A stretch of 64,000 nucleotides of DNA. It comes from Myxococcales bacterium. Lineage in GTDB: Bacteria; Myxococcota_A; Polyangia; Polyangiales; Polyangiaceae. The notes beneath the pieces are model-generated. The model was not told where the DNA came from. It worked only from the letters and a program-made list of their open reading frames with translations, and made no database searches. The DNA is taken from positions 1-64,000 of the forward strand of contig JANYHK010000041.1 of the NCBI GenBank assembly GCA_025359105.1, in the 5' to 3' direction. The position numbers were made by a program, and so were the translations under genes. Shown in pieces: positions 42,277-53,534 of this stretch (position 1 is the first letter of the stretch; the number at the start of each line of letters is the position of its first letter).

Positions 42277-44724
42277 GTGAGCCGCACGTCCACCAGCAAA
42301 TCCAGCAAGTCTAGCAGGTCCGGCAAGGGTGGCGGGAAGCCGCCCGCAGCTCCGCCCAGCGTCCCGCCCCCTCCGTCCGAGGGCGAGACCTCGCTCGTCG
42401 TCGAAGCGCGCACCCGATACCTCAACTACGCGCTCTCGGTCATCACCTCCCGCGCGCTCCCCGACGTGCGCGACGGCCTGAAGCCCGTGCAGCGTCGCAT
42501 CCTCTTCACGATGCGCAAGGACCTTGGGCTCACGCCGGACGCGCGCTACCGCAAGTGCGCAACCGTCGTCGGCGCCGTCCTCGGCAACTACCACCCCCAC
42601 GGTGACTCCAGCGTCTACGACGCGATGGTCCGCATGGCGCAGTCGTGGGTCATGCGTCTGCCGCTCGTCGACGGCCAGGGCAACTTCGGCTCGCCCGATG
42701 GCGACGAGGCCGCCGCGTACCGCTACACGGAGGCCAAGCTGCTGCCCGCGGCGATCGAGCTGTTGTCCGAGCTCGACAAGCGCACGGTCGCCTGGCGGCC
42801 CAACTTCGACGGCCAGAAGAGCGAGCCCGTCGTCCTCCCCGCGCGCTACCCGAACCTGCTCGTCAACGGCGCGCAAGGGATCGCCGTCGGCATGGCGACG
42901 AGCATCCCGCCGCACAACCTCGGCGAGGTCATCGACGCGTGCGTCGCGCAGATCGAGGCCGGCCCCGGCATCCTCCCGGTGCGCACCCTCCTCAAGTACG
43001 TGAAGGGCCCCGACGTCCCCACCGGCGGCCAGCTCATGGCGTCGAAGAGCGAGCTCATCAACGTGTACGAGACCGGCAGCGGCACCTTGAAGCTCCGCGG
43101 TGAGTGGAAGGTCGAGGAGAAGAAGGGCGTCGCGTCGATCATCCTGACGTCGCTCCCGTACGGCGTCGTGCGCGGCGCCCTCGTCGAGCAGATCGCCCAG
43201 GTCATCCTGCAGCGCAAGCTCGGGGCGCTCGTCGACGTGCGCGACGAGTCGACCGCCGAGGTCCGCGTCGTCCTCGAGATGAAGAAGGGCACCGACGCCA
43301 ACCTGGTGATGGCGTACCTCTACAAGAACACCGCGCTGCAGACGACGATCGGCGTGAACCTCACGTGCCTCGTCCCCGGCGCGCCGCCGATCACGCTGCA
43401 GGGTCCAGACGGCGAGCCGCTGCCGCCCGAGGAGAGCCTCCCCGCCGTCCCCGAGCGCCTCTCGCTCGGCCAGATGATCCGGCACTTCCTCGACTTTCGC
43501 ATGCTCACCGTCGAGCGGCGCCTCAAGTTCGATCTGTGGCAGCTCCGTCGCCGCATCCACATCCTCGAGGGCTTCGAGACGGTCTTCGACGCGCTCGACG
43601 AGACGATCCGGATCATCAGGAAGAGCGACGGCAAGGCTGACGCAGCCGCAAAGCTCATCGCCCGCTTCAAGCTCAGCGAAGAGCAGGTCGAGGCGATCCT
43701 CGAATTGAAGCTGTACCGGCTCGCCAAGCTCGAGATCCTCGTCATCCAGGAGGATCTCGCGACCAAGCGCAAGGAGGCCGGCGCGCTCGAGACGCTTCTC
43801 AAGAGCGAGAGCAAGCGCTGGGCGATCATCAAGGGCGAGCTCGCCGAGATCAAAGCCCAGTACCCGGACAAGCGCCGCCTCAAGATCGCCGGCCAGGCCG
43901 ACGAGCAGGAGTACTCGGCCGAAGACTTCATCGTCGCCGAGGACGCGCACGTGCTGCTCTCGCACCAGGGCTGGATCAAGCGCCAGCGCGAGGTGAAAGA
44001 CCTGTCCGCCACCCGCGTGCGCGAAGGCGACTACGTGCTCTCGGTCGTCGCCGGCTCGACGCGCTCGACGATCGCGTTCTTCTCGAGCCTCGGCGCCTGC
44101 TACGTCACGCGCATCCACGACGTGCCGGCGACGACGGGCTACGGCGAGCCGGTGCAGAAGTTCTTCAAGATGGAGGACGGCGAGCGCATCATCGCGGCGC
44201 TCTCGTTCGACGCGCGCATTTTGGACGTGCCCGCGCCGGTGGAGGGCGGCGACCCGCAGCCTCCGTTCGCCGTCGCCGTGACGCGCCAGGGCTTGGCGTT
44301 CCGCTTCTCGCTGACGGCGCACAAGGAGGCGTCGACGCGCGCAGGCCGCAAATACGGCCGTCTCAACGAGGGTGACGAGATCGTCATGGTCGCCGTCACC
44401 GGTCCCAAGGACGGAGTCCTCGCCGCGACGAGCGACGGCCACGCGCTCGGCGTCCCCGTGGCCGAGCTCGCGCTCCTCTCCGGTGTCGGCAAGGGCTCGA
44501 TGCTGATGAAGGTCGACGACGACGCGCGCGTCCTCGGCGCCGTGATCGCGATCGGTGGCAACGACTCGATCGTCGTCGAGACCGGCAAGGGACGCGAGAT
44601 GAGCATCACGTACAAGTCCGTCCTCGGGAAGCGTGCGCAGGCGGGCAGCGCGCTCATTCGCCGCGATGGCTTCGCCCGCGTCGTTTCGCAACCGCCCACG
44701 ATCCCCTCGCTGGAGGTGACCTGA
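42277..44724 (+). CDS. parC: DNA topoisomerase IV subunit A
   Basis: An 815-residue type IIA topoisomerase A subunit, starting with GTG after GGAGA. The N-terminus is a Ser/Lys/Gly/Pro-rich tail of about 38 residues. The catalytic Tyr is Tyr150 (YRYTEAKL) and the quinolone loop is HGDSSVYD at 108-115. No QRRGGKG GyrA box is present in the C-terminal pinwheel, which favours ParC over GyrA. It is one base from parE, its partner. It decatenates daughter chromosomes. Confidence 0.94.
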   Translation: MSRTSTSKSSKSSRSGKGGGKPPAAPPSVPPPPSEGETSLVVEARTRYLNYALSVITSRALPDVRDGLKPVQRRILFTMRKDLGLTPDARYRKCATVVGAVLGNYHPHGDSSVYDAMVRMAQSWVMRLPLVDGQGNFGSPDGDEAAAYRYTEAKLLPAAIELLSELDKRTVAWRPNFDGQKSEPVVLPARYPNLLVNGAQGIAVGMATSIPPHNLGEVIDACVAQIEAGPGILPVRTLLKYVKGPDVPTGGQLMASKSELINVYETGSGTLKLRGEWKVEEKKGVASIILTSLPYGVVRGALVEQIAQVILQRKLGALVDVRDESTAEVRVVLEMKKGTDANLVMAYLYKNTALQTTIGVNLTCLVPGAPPITLQGPDGEPLPPEESLPAVPERLSLGQMIRHFLDFRMLTVERRLKFDLWQLRRRIHILEGFETVFDALDETIRIIRKSDGKADAAAKLIARFKLSEEQVEAILELKLYRLAKLEILVIQEDLATKRKEAGALETLLKSESKRWAIIKGELAEIKAQYPDKRRLKIAGQADEQEYSAEDFIVAEDAHVLLSHQGWIKRQREVKDLSATRVREGDYVLSVVAGSTRSTIAFFSSLGACYVTRIHDVPATTGYGEPVQKFFKMEDGERIIAALSFDARILDVPAPVEGGDPQPPFAVAVTRQGLAFRFSLTAHKEASTRAGRKYGRLNEGDEIVMVAVTGPKDGVLAATSDGHALGVPVAELALLSGVGKGSMLMKVDDDARVLGAVIAIGGNDSIVVETGKGREMSITYKSVLGKRAQAGSALIRRDGFARVVSQPPTIPSLEVT

Positions 44725-44725
44725 C

Positions 44726-46660
<1,935 letters not shown>

Positions 46661-46689
46661 ACCGCTACCCTGATCGCCTTCGCCTTCTT

Positions 46690-46706
46690 CCCGTGCCCCG
46701 CACGGG
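46690..46706 (+). terminator. Hairpin after parE
   Basis: CCCGTGC-CCC-GCACGGG is a perfect 7-base stem with a 3-base loop, 30 bases after the parE stop, followed by TTGGG rather than a T-run. A possible terminator. A lone -10-like TAGAAT lies at 46792-46797, 69 bases before the next gene. Confidence 0.35.
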
Positions 46707-46865
46707 TTGGGCAACGAGGGTGCCCTGCCAGCGGTGGGCACACCTGTCCCACGCTTCCCCGCGCCGACGGGGCAGCCTGTCCTCAATCGTTTAGAATAGC
46801 TGCGGAAAAGACCCGAAATTTGTGACGCCCGTGGCTGGTCCACAGGTTGCTTTGGGGCTCGCGCG

Positions 46866-48269
46866 ATGATTCGACAAGGTACGGCTGTGCGCGCAGCCAT
46901 TGCGGCGGCCATCGTTGCGGCGATCGGAACCGCGGCGAGTCCCGGCACCGCGGCTGCCCAGGGGGCCGCGACCCCGGCGGCTCCAGCGCCGGCAGCGCCG
47001 GCAGCGCCAACGGTGGCCGCGCCTACCGCCGCGCCCGAAGTCCCGCAGAGCCTCACCCTCGAGGATGCACTCCGCCTGTTCCGCGCGCGCGGTTTCGAAC
47101 TGCTACTCGCTGAGGCGCAGGTCAAGGCCGCCGAGGCCGATGAGCTCACCGCCGCGGCGATCCCCAACCCCGGCCTCAACGGCGGCATCAGCGTTCTGCC
47201 GGGGTACTCTGTCCCGGGGTGCGACGGCTGCTCGGCGTTCGGCTTCCAGGTGGGCGTGACCGACAACGCGGCCCTCATCGGCGACACGATCGGCGGCAAG
47301 CGCGACGCGCGCAAGGCGGTCTCGGCCGCGGCGCTCAAGGCCGTCAAGATGACGAAGACCGACGCGCTGCGAACCCTGGAGCTCCAGGTGAAGCAGCAGT
47401 ACGTGAGCGTCGGTCTCGCCAAGGCGACGGTGGACTTCGTCAAGGAGGTCGCCGACTCCTCGACGCAGACGCTGGAGCTGAACAAGCTCCGCTACCCGCG
47501 CGTCATCGACGAAGGCGCCCTCGCCCGCATCGAGACGGCGAAGTACGCCGCCGACAACGCCCTCGATCGCGCGAAGGCCCTCGTGCGCCAGACGCAGATC
47601 GATCTCGGATTTCTGCTGGGGATCCGGGGCAGCGTGCCCGAGTTCCAGGTGAGCCAGGAGTTCTCGAAGTTCGGCGTTCCCTTGCGCCTCGCGTCCGCGG
47701 CCCCTGACGGCCTCCGTCGCGAGGCTTACGACCACCGCCCCGACTTGAAGGCGCTCGGTTACCAGAAGGAGCGCGCGTCCAGCTCGATCGAGCTGGCTAA
47801 ACGCAGCCGCTTCCCCGACGTTGCCCTCCAGGCGCAGTACAGCCAGATCGGCACAGGCTCGAACGCGGTCGCCCCGCCCGCGATCTTCTTCGGTGTCAGC
47901 ACGCCGATCCCGCTTTTTTACCAGCAACAGGGCGAGATCAAGCGCGCCGAGGCGGATCTGACGACCCAGACGGTCGCCCGCAACAAGCTCGAGGCGCAGG
48001 TCGTGAACGACGTCGAGAGCGCCTTCAACGCCTTCTCCGCGAACCGCCGCATCATGGAGCGCTACGACGCGCAGTACCTGGAGCGCGCGAAGGTGGCGCG
48101 GGACATCACCAAGCGGCAGTACGAGGCGGGCTCCGCCCCGCTGATGGACTACCTCGACGCGCAGCGCACCTTCATCGCGACGAACCTCGACTACCTCACG
48201 ACCCTGACGAACTACTGGACCGCGGTATTTCAGCTCGAAGCTGCGGTCGGGATGGACCTCCGACGATGA
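46866..48269 (+). CDS. TolC-family outer membrane efflux protein (system 1)
   Basis: A 467-residue outer-membrane channel subunit. Signal peptide (AAIAAAIVAAIGTAASPGTAAAQ), then a Pro/Ala linker. OEP repeats follow: LTLEDALRLFRARGFELLLAEAQVKAAEADELTAAAIPNPGL, and QRTFIATNLDYLTTLTNYWTAVFQLEAAVGMDL near the end. No lipobox. It is the first gene of a TolC-adaptor-RND set; its stop overlaps the adaptor start (ATGA). Confidence 0.93.
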   Translation: MIRQGTAVRAAIAAAIVAAIGTAASPGTAAAQGAATPAAPAPAAPAAPTVAAPTAAPEVPQSLTLEDALRLFRARGFELLLAEAQVKAAEADELTAAAIPNPGLNGGISVLPGYSVPGCDGCSAFGFQVGVTDNAALIGDTIGGKRDARKAVSAAALKAVKMTKTDALRTLELQVKQQYVSVGLAKATVDFVKEVADSSTQTLELNKLRYPRVIDEGALARIETAKYAADNALDRAKALVRQTQIDLGFLLGIRGSVPEFQVSQEFSKFGVPLRLASAAPDGLRREAYDHRPDLKALGYQKERASSSIELAKRSRFPDVALQAQYSQIGTGSNAVAPPAIFFGVSTPIPLFYQQQGEIKRAEADLTTQTVARNKLEAQVVNDVESAFNAFSANRRIMERYDAQYLERAKVARDITKRQYEAGSAPLMDYLDAQRTFIATNLDYLTTLTNYWTAVFQLEAAVGMDLRR

Positions 48270-49441
48270 GCCGCACGCGCCTCCTGCCCACCACGACCGC
48301 CCTCCTGGCCCTCCTCGCCGCGCCGACGCTGGCCGCGTGCGCGAGCGGGTGCCACAAGTCGCAAGCCTCGGAAGGGGCGCCGGCCGTGACCGTGCCGCCC
48401 GGCCAGGCGTGGCTCACGCCGCAGCAGATCAAGGACGCCAAGATCGAGTTCGAGGAGATCGCCGAGCAGAACGTCGACGACACGATCCTGACGAGCGGGA
48501 AGGTCACGTTCGACGATCAGCGCGTCGCGCACATCTACTCGCCGGTCAGCGGACGGGTCACGCGCATCGACGCGCAGCTCGGCGCGCGCGTGAAGAAGGG
48601 TGCGCCCCTCGCGGTCATCGAATCGCCGGACATCGGCATCGCCTCGAGCGACGTAGGCAAGGCGAGCGCCGACCTCATCGCCGCCGACCACGACTTCAAG
48701 CGCCAGAAGGATCTCTACGACAACCACGCCGCCTCGCAGAAGGACCTCGAGATCAGCGAGGACAACTACCGCAAGGCCAAGGCCGAGATGGATCGCGCCA
48801 AGCAGAAGGCGTACCTCCTCCGCGCCGGCGGCGGCGGGGGCGACGTCTCTCAGGGATACACGGTGATCACGCCCATGGAGGGCGAGGTCATCATGAAGAA
48901 CATCAGCCCCGGCATCGAGGTGCAGGGGCAATACGGTGGCGGCTCGGCGGCCGAGCTCTTCACCGTCGGCGAGCTCGACAAGGTGTGGGTCATCGCCGAC
49001 GTCTTCGAGATGGACATCGCGCGCGTCAAAGTCGGCTCGAAGGCGAACGTGAAGGTCGTCGCCTACGCCGGCAAGCACTTCGACGGCAAGGTCGACTGGG
49101 TCTCCGGGACGCTCGATCCCGTCACCCGCACCGCCAAGGTCCGCTGCACGTTCGACAACCCCGACAAGCTGCTCAAGCCGGAGATGTACGCCACGGTGCA
49201 GGTCTCGGTCGAAGAACGCACCGCGCTCGCGATCCCGCGGGGCGCTCTCCTGCGCCTCGGCGATCAGACGATCGTGTTCGTCCAGATTGGCAGCGCGCCC
49301 GACGGCAAGCTCAAGTTCGAGCGCGTGCCGGTCACGGTGGACGAAGGCGAGGGGAGCAAATGGGTGGCCGTCTCGCATGGCCTCGAGAAGGGCCAGAAGA
49401 TCGTGACCTCCGGCGCCATCCTCCTCTCAGGGATGCTCTGA
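48266..49441 (+). CDS. RND efflux periplasmic adaptor (system 1)
   Basis: A 391-residue membrane fusion protein. The signal ends LAACASGC, a lipobox, so it is likely a lipoprotein. A beta-barrel/lipoyl hairpin (HIYSPVSGRVTRIDAQLGARVKKGAPLAVIESPDIG) is separated by a coiled coil (QKDLEISEDNYRKAKAEMDRAKQKA). Later parts include AELFTVGELDKVWVIADVFEMDI and the barrel. It starts in the TolC stop and stands 3 bases before the RND pump gene. Confidence 0.93.
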   Translation: MSRTRLLPTTTALLALLAAPTLAACASGCHKSQASEGAPAVTVPPGQAWLTPQQIKDAKIEFEEIAEQNVDDTILTSGKVTFDDQRVAHIYSPVSGRVTRIDAQLGARVKKGAPLAVIESPDIGIASSDVGKASADLIAADHDFKRQKDLYDNHAASQKDLEISEDNYRKAKAEMDRAKQKAYLLRAGGGGGDVSQGYTVITPMEGEVIMKNISPGIEVQGQYGGGSAAELFTVGELDKVWVIADVFEMDIARVKVGSKANVKVVAYAGKHFDGKVDWVSGTLDPVTRTAKVRCTFDNPDKLLKPEMYATVQVSVEERTALAIPRGALLRLGDQTIVFVQIGSAPDGKLKFERVPVTVDEGEGSKWVAVSHGLEKGQKIVTSGAILLSGML

Positions 49442-49444
49442 TCC

Positions 49445-52400
49445 ATGATCCAGAGGCTCGTCGCCTTCGCTCTTCGGATGCCGCTGGTCATCCTCGCCTC
49501 GACGCTGGCCATCGTCGTCGCGGGGATCATCTCGTACAAAGAGCTCGACATCGAGGCGTACCCCAACCCGGTTCCGCCGCTCGTCGAGATCATCACGCAG
49601 CCCGATGGCTGGAGCGCGGAGGAGGTCGAGCGCTACGTCACGATCCCCCTGGAAATCGGCTTTGCTGGCATGCCCGGCCTCGACCACACGCGCAGCCAGT
49701 CGCTCTTCGGCCTGTCGGACATCAAGTGCTACTTCGCGTGGTCGCAGACCTACGAGAAGGCGCGCCAGGAGGTCATCAACCGGCTCCAGTTCACGCAGCT
49801 GCCACCCGGCATGCAAGCGGGCCTGTCGCCGTGGAACGCCATCGGCGAGGTCTTTCGCTACCGGCTCGTCGGCAAGGGCTACACCGTCCGTGACCTGAAG
49901 ACGGCGGAGGACTGGATCCTCGAGCGCCAGTTCAAGCAGGTCCCCGGCGTCATCGACGTCGTGAGCTTCGGCGGCGAGACGAAGCAGTACCACGTCGGCG
50001 TCGACCCTTACCGCTTGAAGGGCCAGAACGTCACGTTGAGCGCCCTCATCCAGGGTATCCAGAACGGCAACCAGAACGTCGGCGGGCAGCGGCTCGTCAT
50101 CGGCGAGCAGTCGTACAACGTTCGTGGTATCGGCCTCCTCCGCGGCGTGCACGACATCGAAGAGGTCGTCGTCGCCGAGCAGAAGGGCGTCCCGATCCGC
50201 ATCCGCGACATCGCGCAGGTCGACGTGGGCTTCTCCCCGCGCCTCGGCATCGTCGGCTTCGACGACGAGCCCGACGTCGTGCAGGGCATCGTCCTCATGC
50301 GCTACGGCGGCGAGACGCCCCAGACCCTCGAGGGCATCTACGCCCGGATCGAGTACATGCGGAAGTACCACCTGCTGCCGCCGGGCATGGACATCCAGCC
50401 CTACTACGACCGCGGCAAGCTCGTGAAGCTGACGACGCACACCGTCCTCGAGAACGTGCTCGTCGGCATGCTGCTCGTGGCCGTGGTCTTGTTCATCTTC
50501 CTCGGGCACACCCGGGCCGCGATCATCACGGCGCTGAACATCCCGATCGCGCTCCTCATCGCGTTCAGCGGGATGTTCCTCAGCAAGACGCCGGCCAACC
50601 TCATCTCCATCGGCGCCGTCGACTTCGGCATCGTCGTCGACTCCACCGTCATCATGATGGAGAACATTTTCCGGCACCTCGGCCCGCACGGGAAGGGCTC
50701 GATGAGCGAGCGCATACTGTCCGGCGCGCGCGAGGTCGCCGGACCGATGACGTTCTCGACCATCATCATCGGCGTGGCTTTCCTCCCGCTGTTCACGATG
50801 ACGGGCGTGGCCGGCGTCATCTTCTCGCCGATGGCGATGACGTATGCGTTCGCGATCGGCGGCGCCATCTTCATGGCGCTCACGCTGACGCCGGTGCTGG
50901 CCGCCAAGTTCGTCCCTGCTCAGACCGAGGAGAAGGAGAACTGGATCATGCGGACGCTCCACGGCGTGTACACGCCGGTGAGCGACTGGATCGTCGACCG
51001 TCCGAAGCTCGGCCTCCTCATGACCGTGGTGCTCGCGTCGGGCACCGGCCTCTTCGGCTTCCTCGGCGGCGAGTTCATGCCGAAGCTCGAGGAAGGCAAC
51101 TTCTGGATCCGCGCCACGATGCCGACGTCGATCTCGCTCGAGCAGGGCGAAAAATACGTCGGTCGCATGCGTTCCATTCTCCGCGGCTGCCCGGCCGATC
51201 CGGGCGTCCAGTGCACCGACGCGAACCGCAAGCACCCCGAAGTGCTCGCCGTCGTCACCCAGCACGGCCGCCCCGACGACGGCACCGATCCGTCGGGCTT
51301 CCAGAACATCGAGCTCTTCGCCCCGCTGCAGGTCCCCTTCAGCGACTGGAAGAGCGGCAAGTCGAAGGAGGCCCTGACCGAGGAGCTGTCGAAGGAACTC
51401 GAGGAGGCGTTCCCCGGCGTCGGTTTCAACTTCTCGCAGATGATCTCCGACAACGTCGAAGAGGGCATCAGCGGCGTCAAAGGCGAGAACTCGGTCAAGG
51501 TCATCGGACCGGACCTTCGCTCCAACGAGGCGAACGCCGAGAAGATCGTCGACATCATGAGCACCGTCCAGGGCGTCAAGGACCTCGGCATGTTCCGCTC
51601 GCTCGGGCAGCCGAACGTCAAGATCACCCCCGACCGCGCCGCGTGCGCGCGCTACGGCCTCAACACCGGCGACGTCGAGCAGGTCATCCAGGCCGCGATC
51701 GGCGGGCAGGCGGTGACGCAGGTGTTCGAGGGCGAGAAGCGCTTCGACCTCACCGTCCGCTGGCTCGAGCCGTACCGGAAGTCGCTGGAGGCCGTCCGCG
51801 AGATCAACGTGCCTACCGCCGACAACGGCTCGGTGCCGCTCGGCCAGATCGCGAAGGTGGAGCTCGAAGACGGCCCCGCCGTCATCTTCCGCGAGGACGG
51901 CTGGCGCTACGCGCCGGTCAAGTTCAGCGTGCGTGGCCGCGATCTCCAGTCCACGATAGGTGAGGCCCAGGCCAAGATCGCCGACAAGCTGAAGCTCCCG
52001 TACGACACGCACCTGGAGTGGGGCGGCGAGATCAACCAGCTCAAGGAGGCGAACGATCGCCTCATCGTGATCATCCCGATCACGCTGCTCCTCATCGCCT
52101 TCCTCGTGTACAGCGCCGTGCGCACGTGGATCGACACGCTCATCGTGTTCGTCTCGATCCCGGTCGCCTGCACGGGCGGCGTCCTCGCGCTGCTCGTCAC
52201 GGGCATCCACTTCTCGGTCTCGGCCGCGATGGGGTTCATCTCGATCTTCGGCATCGCGATCCAGGACGCGATCCTCGTCGTGACGTATTTCCAGCGCCTC
52301 CGCGACGTCGAGGGGCTACCGGTCATCCAGGCCGCGCGCGAGGCCGCCGAGAAGCGCTTCCGCCCGGCGCTCATGACCACGCTCGTCGCCACGCTCGGCC

Positions 52401-52597
52401 TCTTGCCGGCGGCGCTCTCCAACGGCATCGGCGCCCAGACGCAGAAGCCGCTGGCCGTCGTCGTCATCGGCGGCTCGCTGATCCTCGCGCTTCTGTCGCG
52501 TATCCGTCAGCCGCCGCTCCTCGTGCTCGCGCACAACTGGATGGAGCGAAAGAGCCCGCCGCCGTCGACCGCCAACGCGTCCGACGACGAGGTCTGA
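49445..52597 (+). CDS. Heavy-metal RND efflux pump (CzcA/CusA family, system 1)
   Basis: A 1050-residue inner-membrane proton-driven pump with 12 TM helices. TM4 motif DFGIVVD at residues 393-399, followed by STVIMMEN (Glu406), fits the heavy-metal RND group (divalent cation types rather than the CusA Cu/Ag type). N-terminal MIQRLVAFALRMPLVILASTLAIVVAGIISYKELDIEAYP is standard. The Ser at the position before TVIMMEN differs from the Gly in the system 2 pump. With the two genes upstream it forms a complete tripartite efflux set. Metal specificity is inferred. Confidence 0.93.
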   Translation: MIQRLVAFALRMPLVILASTLAIVVAGIISYKELDIEAYPNPVPPLVEIITQPDGWSAEEVERYVTIPLEIGFAGMPGLDHTRSQSLFGLSDIKCYFAWSQTYEKARQEVINRLQFTQLPPGMQAGLSPWNAIGEVFRYRLVGKGYTVRDLKTAEDWILERQFKQVPGVIDVVSFGGETKQYHVGVDPYRLKGQNVTLSALIQGIQNGNQNVGGQRLVIGEQSYNVRGIGLLRGVHDIEEVVVAEQKGVPIRIRDIAQVDVGFSPRLGIVGFDDEPDVVQGIVLMRYGGETPQTLEGIYARIEYMRKYHLLPPGMDIQPYYDRGKLVKLTTHTVLENVLVGMLLVAVVLFIFLGHTRAAIITALNIPIALLIAFSGMFLSKTPANLISIGAVDFGIVVDSTVIMMENIFRHLGPHGKGSMSERILSGAREVAGPMTFSTIIIGVAFLPLFTMTGVAGVIFSPMAMTYAFAIGGAIFMALTLTPVLAAKFVPAQTEEKENWIMRTLHGVYTPVSDWIVDRPKLGLLMTVVLASGTGLFGFLGGEFMPKLEEGNFWIRATMPTSISLEQGEKYVGRMRSILRGCPADPGVQCTDANRKHPEVLAVVTQHGRPDDGTDPSGFQNIELFAPLQVPFSDWKSGKSKEALTEELSKELEEAFPGVGFNFSQMISDNVEEGISGVKGENSVKVIGPDLRSNEANAEKIVDIMSTVQGVKDLGMFRSLGQPNVKITPDRAACARYGLNTGDVEQVIQAAIGGQAVTQVFEGEKRFDLTVRWLEPYRKSLEAVREINVPTADNGSVPLGQIAKVELEDGPAVIFREDGWRYAPVKFSVRGRDLQSTIGEAQAKIADKLKLPYDTHLEWGGEINQLKEANDRLIVIIPITLLLIAFLVYSAVRTWIDTLIVFVSIPVACTGGVLALLVTGIHFSVSAAMGFISIFGIAIQDAILVVTYFQRLRDVEGLPVIQAAREAAEKRFRPALMTTLVATLGLLPAALSNGIGAQTQKPLAVVVIGGSLILALLSRIRQPPLLVLAHNWMERKSPPPSTANASDDEV

Positions 52598-52607
52598 GGT
52601 CGCGCCC

Positions 52608-53411
52608 TCAGCGCCCGCGCCAGACCGGCGCGCGCTTCTCCAGGAATGCCGCGAGGCCTTCGTGGGCGTCCTCGGTCTCGAGGACGTTGGTGAAGCGCTC
52701 GCGGAGCATCTTCAGCGCTTGCTCCAGCTCCACGTCCTCCTGCGCCGCGAAGGCGCGGAGGCCCAGCTTGAGGACGAGCGGGCTCTTCGACGTGAGCTGC
52801 GTCTCGATCTCGCGGATCGTCTCGTCGAGCTCGCCGGGCTCGACCGAGCGGGTCAGGATCCCCAGGTGCTCGGCCTCGATCGCGTCGACCTTCTCGCCGA
52901 GGAGCATCATCTCGAGGAGCCGCTTGCGAGGGACCACGCGCGCCAGGAGCGCCATCGTCATCATCGGGAAGAGGCCGGCGTTGATCTCGGGCGTGCCGAA
53001 CTGCGCGTCCTTCAGCCCAACGGCGAAGGTGCACGCGGCTACGAGGCCGAGGCCGGTGCCGAGCGCGTGGCCGTTCACGCGCGCGATGGTCGGCTTGTCG
53101 CAGCGAAGCAGCGTGAGCAGTAGATCGATGTAGTCGCCGCGCGTCGGAAGGTCGGGCTCGCCGACGGGAGGTGGGCGCACCGACTCGCCGGACGCCGTCA
53201 GGTACGAGAGATCGCCGCCCGCGGAGAACGTCTTGCCTTCGCCGGTGATGACGATGACGCGCACCGCCTCTTCGAGGCGCAGATCCTCGATCGCGTAGAG
53301 CAGCTCGTTGGTCATCTGCGGGCTCAGCGCGTTTCGGCGCTTGGGGTAGGCAAGGGTTACAAGCGCTCGGCTGCCCGTCCGCTCGACGCGAATCCGCTGG
53401 TAGGCTCTCAT
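52608..53411 (-). CDS. Enoyl-CoA hydratase/isomerase (crotonase) family protein
   Basis: A 267-residue crotonase-fold protein with CoA-binding and oxyanion motifs TFSAGGDLSYL and NGHALGTGLGLVAACTFAVGLKDAQFG. The second catalytic Glu position is present (TPEIN), but the first (GGCE in hydratases) is Leu here (GTGLGL), so the reaction may not be standard hydration. It lies on the opposite strand between the two RND systems and is not obviously linked to them. Confidence 0.9.
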   Translation of the reverse strand: MRAYQRIRVERTGSRALVTLAYPKRRNALSPQMTNELLYAIEDLRLEEAVRVIVITGEGKTFSAGGDLSYLTASGESVRPPPVGEPDLPTRGDYIDLLLTLLRCDKPTIARVNGHALGTGLGLVAACTFAVGLKDAQFGTPEINAGLFPMMTMALLARVVPRKRLLEMMLLGEKVDAIEAEHLGILTRSVEPGELDETIREIETQLTSKSPLVLKLGLRAFAAQEDVELEQALKMLRERFTNVLETEDAHEGLAAFLEKRAPVWRGR

Positions 53412-53534
53412 CTGTCCCAGTATGCCGCAGTCTTGGGGCTAAACGTCCCGCAAAGATGAGGCTATTTCAGCAAATCAACATGCGATTTTCTGCCCCGTTC
53501 GGCGCCCTGCTGGGGTAACCAAGAAAGTCCCAGC

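Noticed and set aside
46792-46797. TAGAAT as a promoter for the system 1 tolC gene
   Set aside because: The -10 is good but no reasonable -35 lies 16-18 bases upstream, so I did not call a promoter.
49427-52210. 927-codon frame opposite the system 1 RND pump
   Set aside because: Antisense shadow; repetitive Asp/Arg/Glu/His composition.
53412-53534. Sigma-54-type promoter before the system 2 pump
   Set aside because: GG and GC elements are present but not at the -24/-12 spacing.
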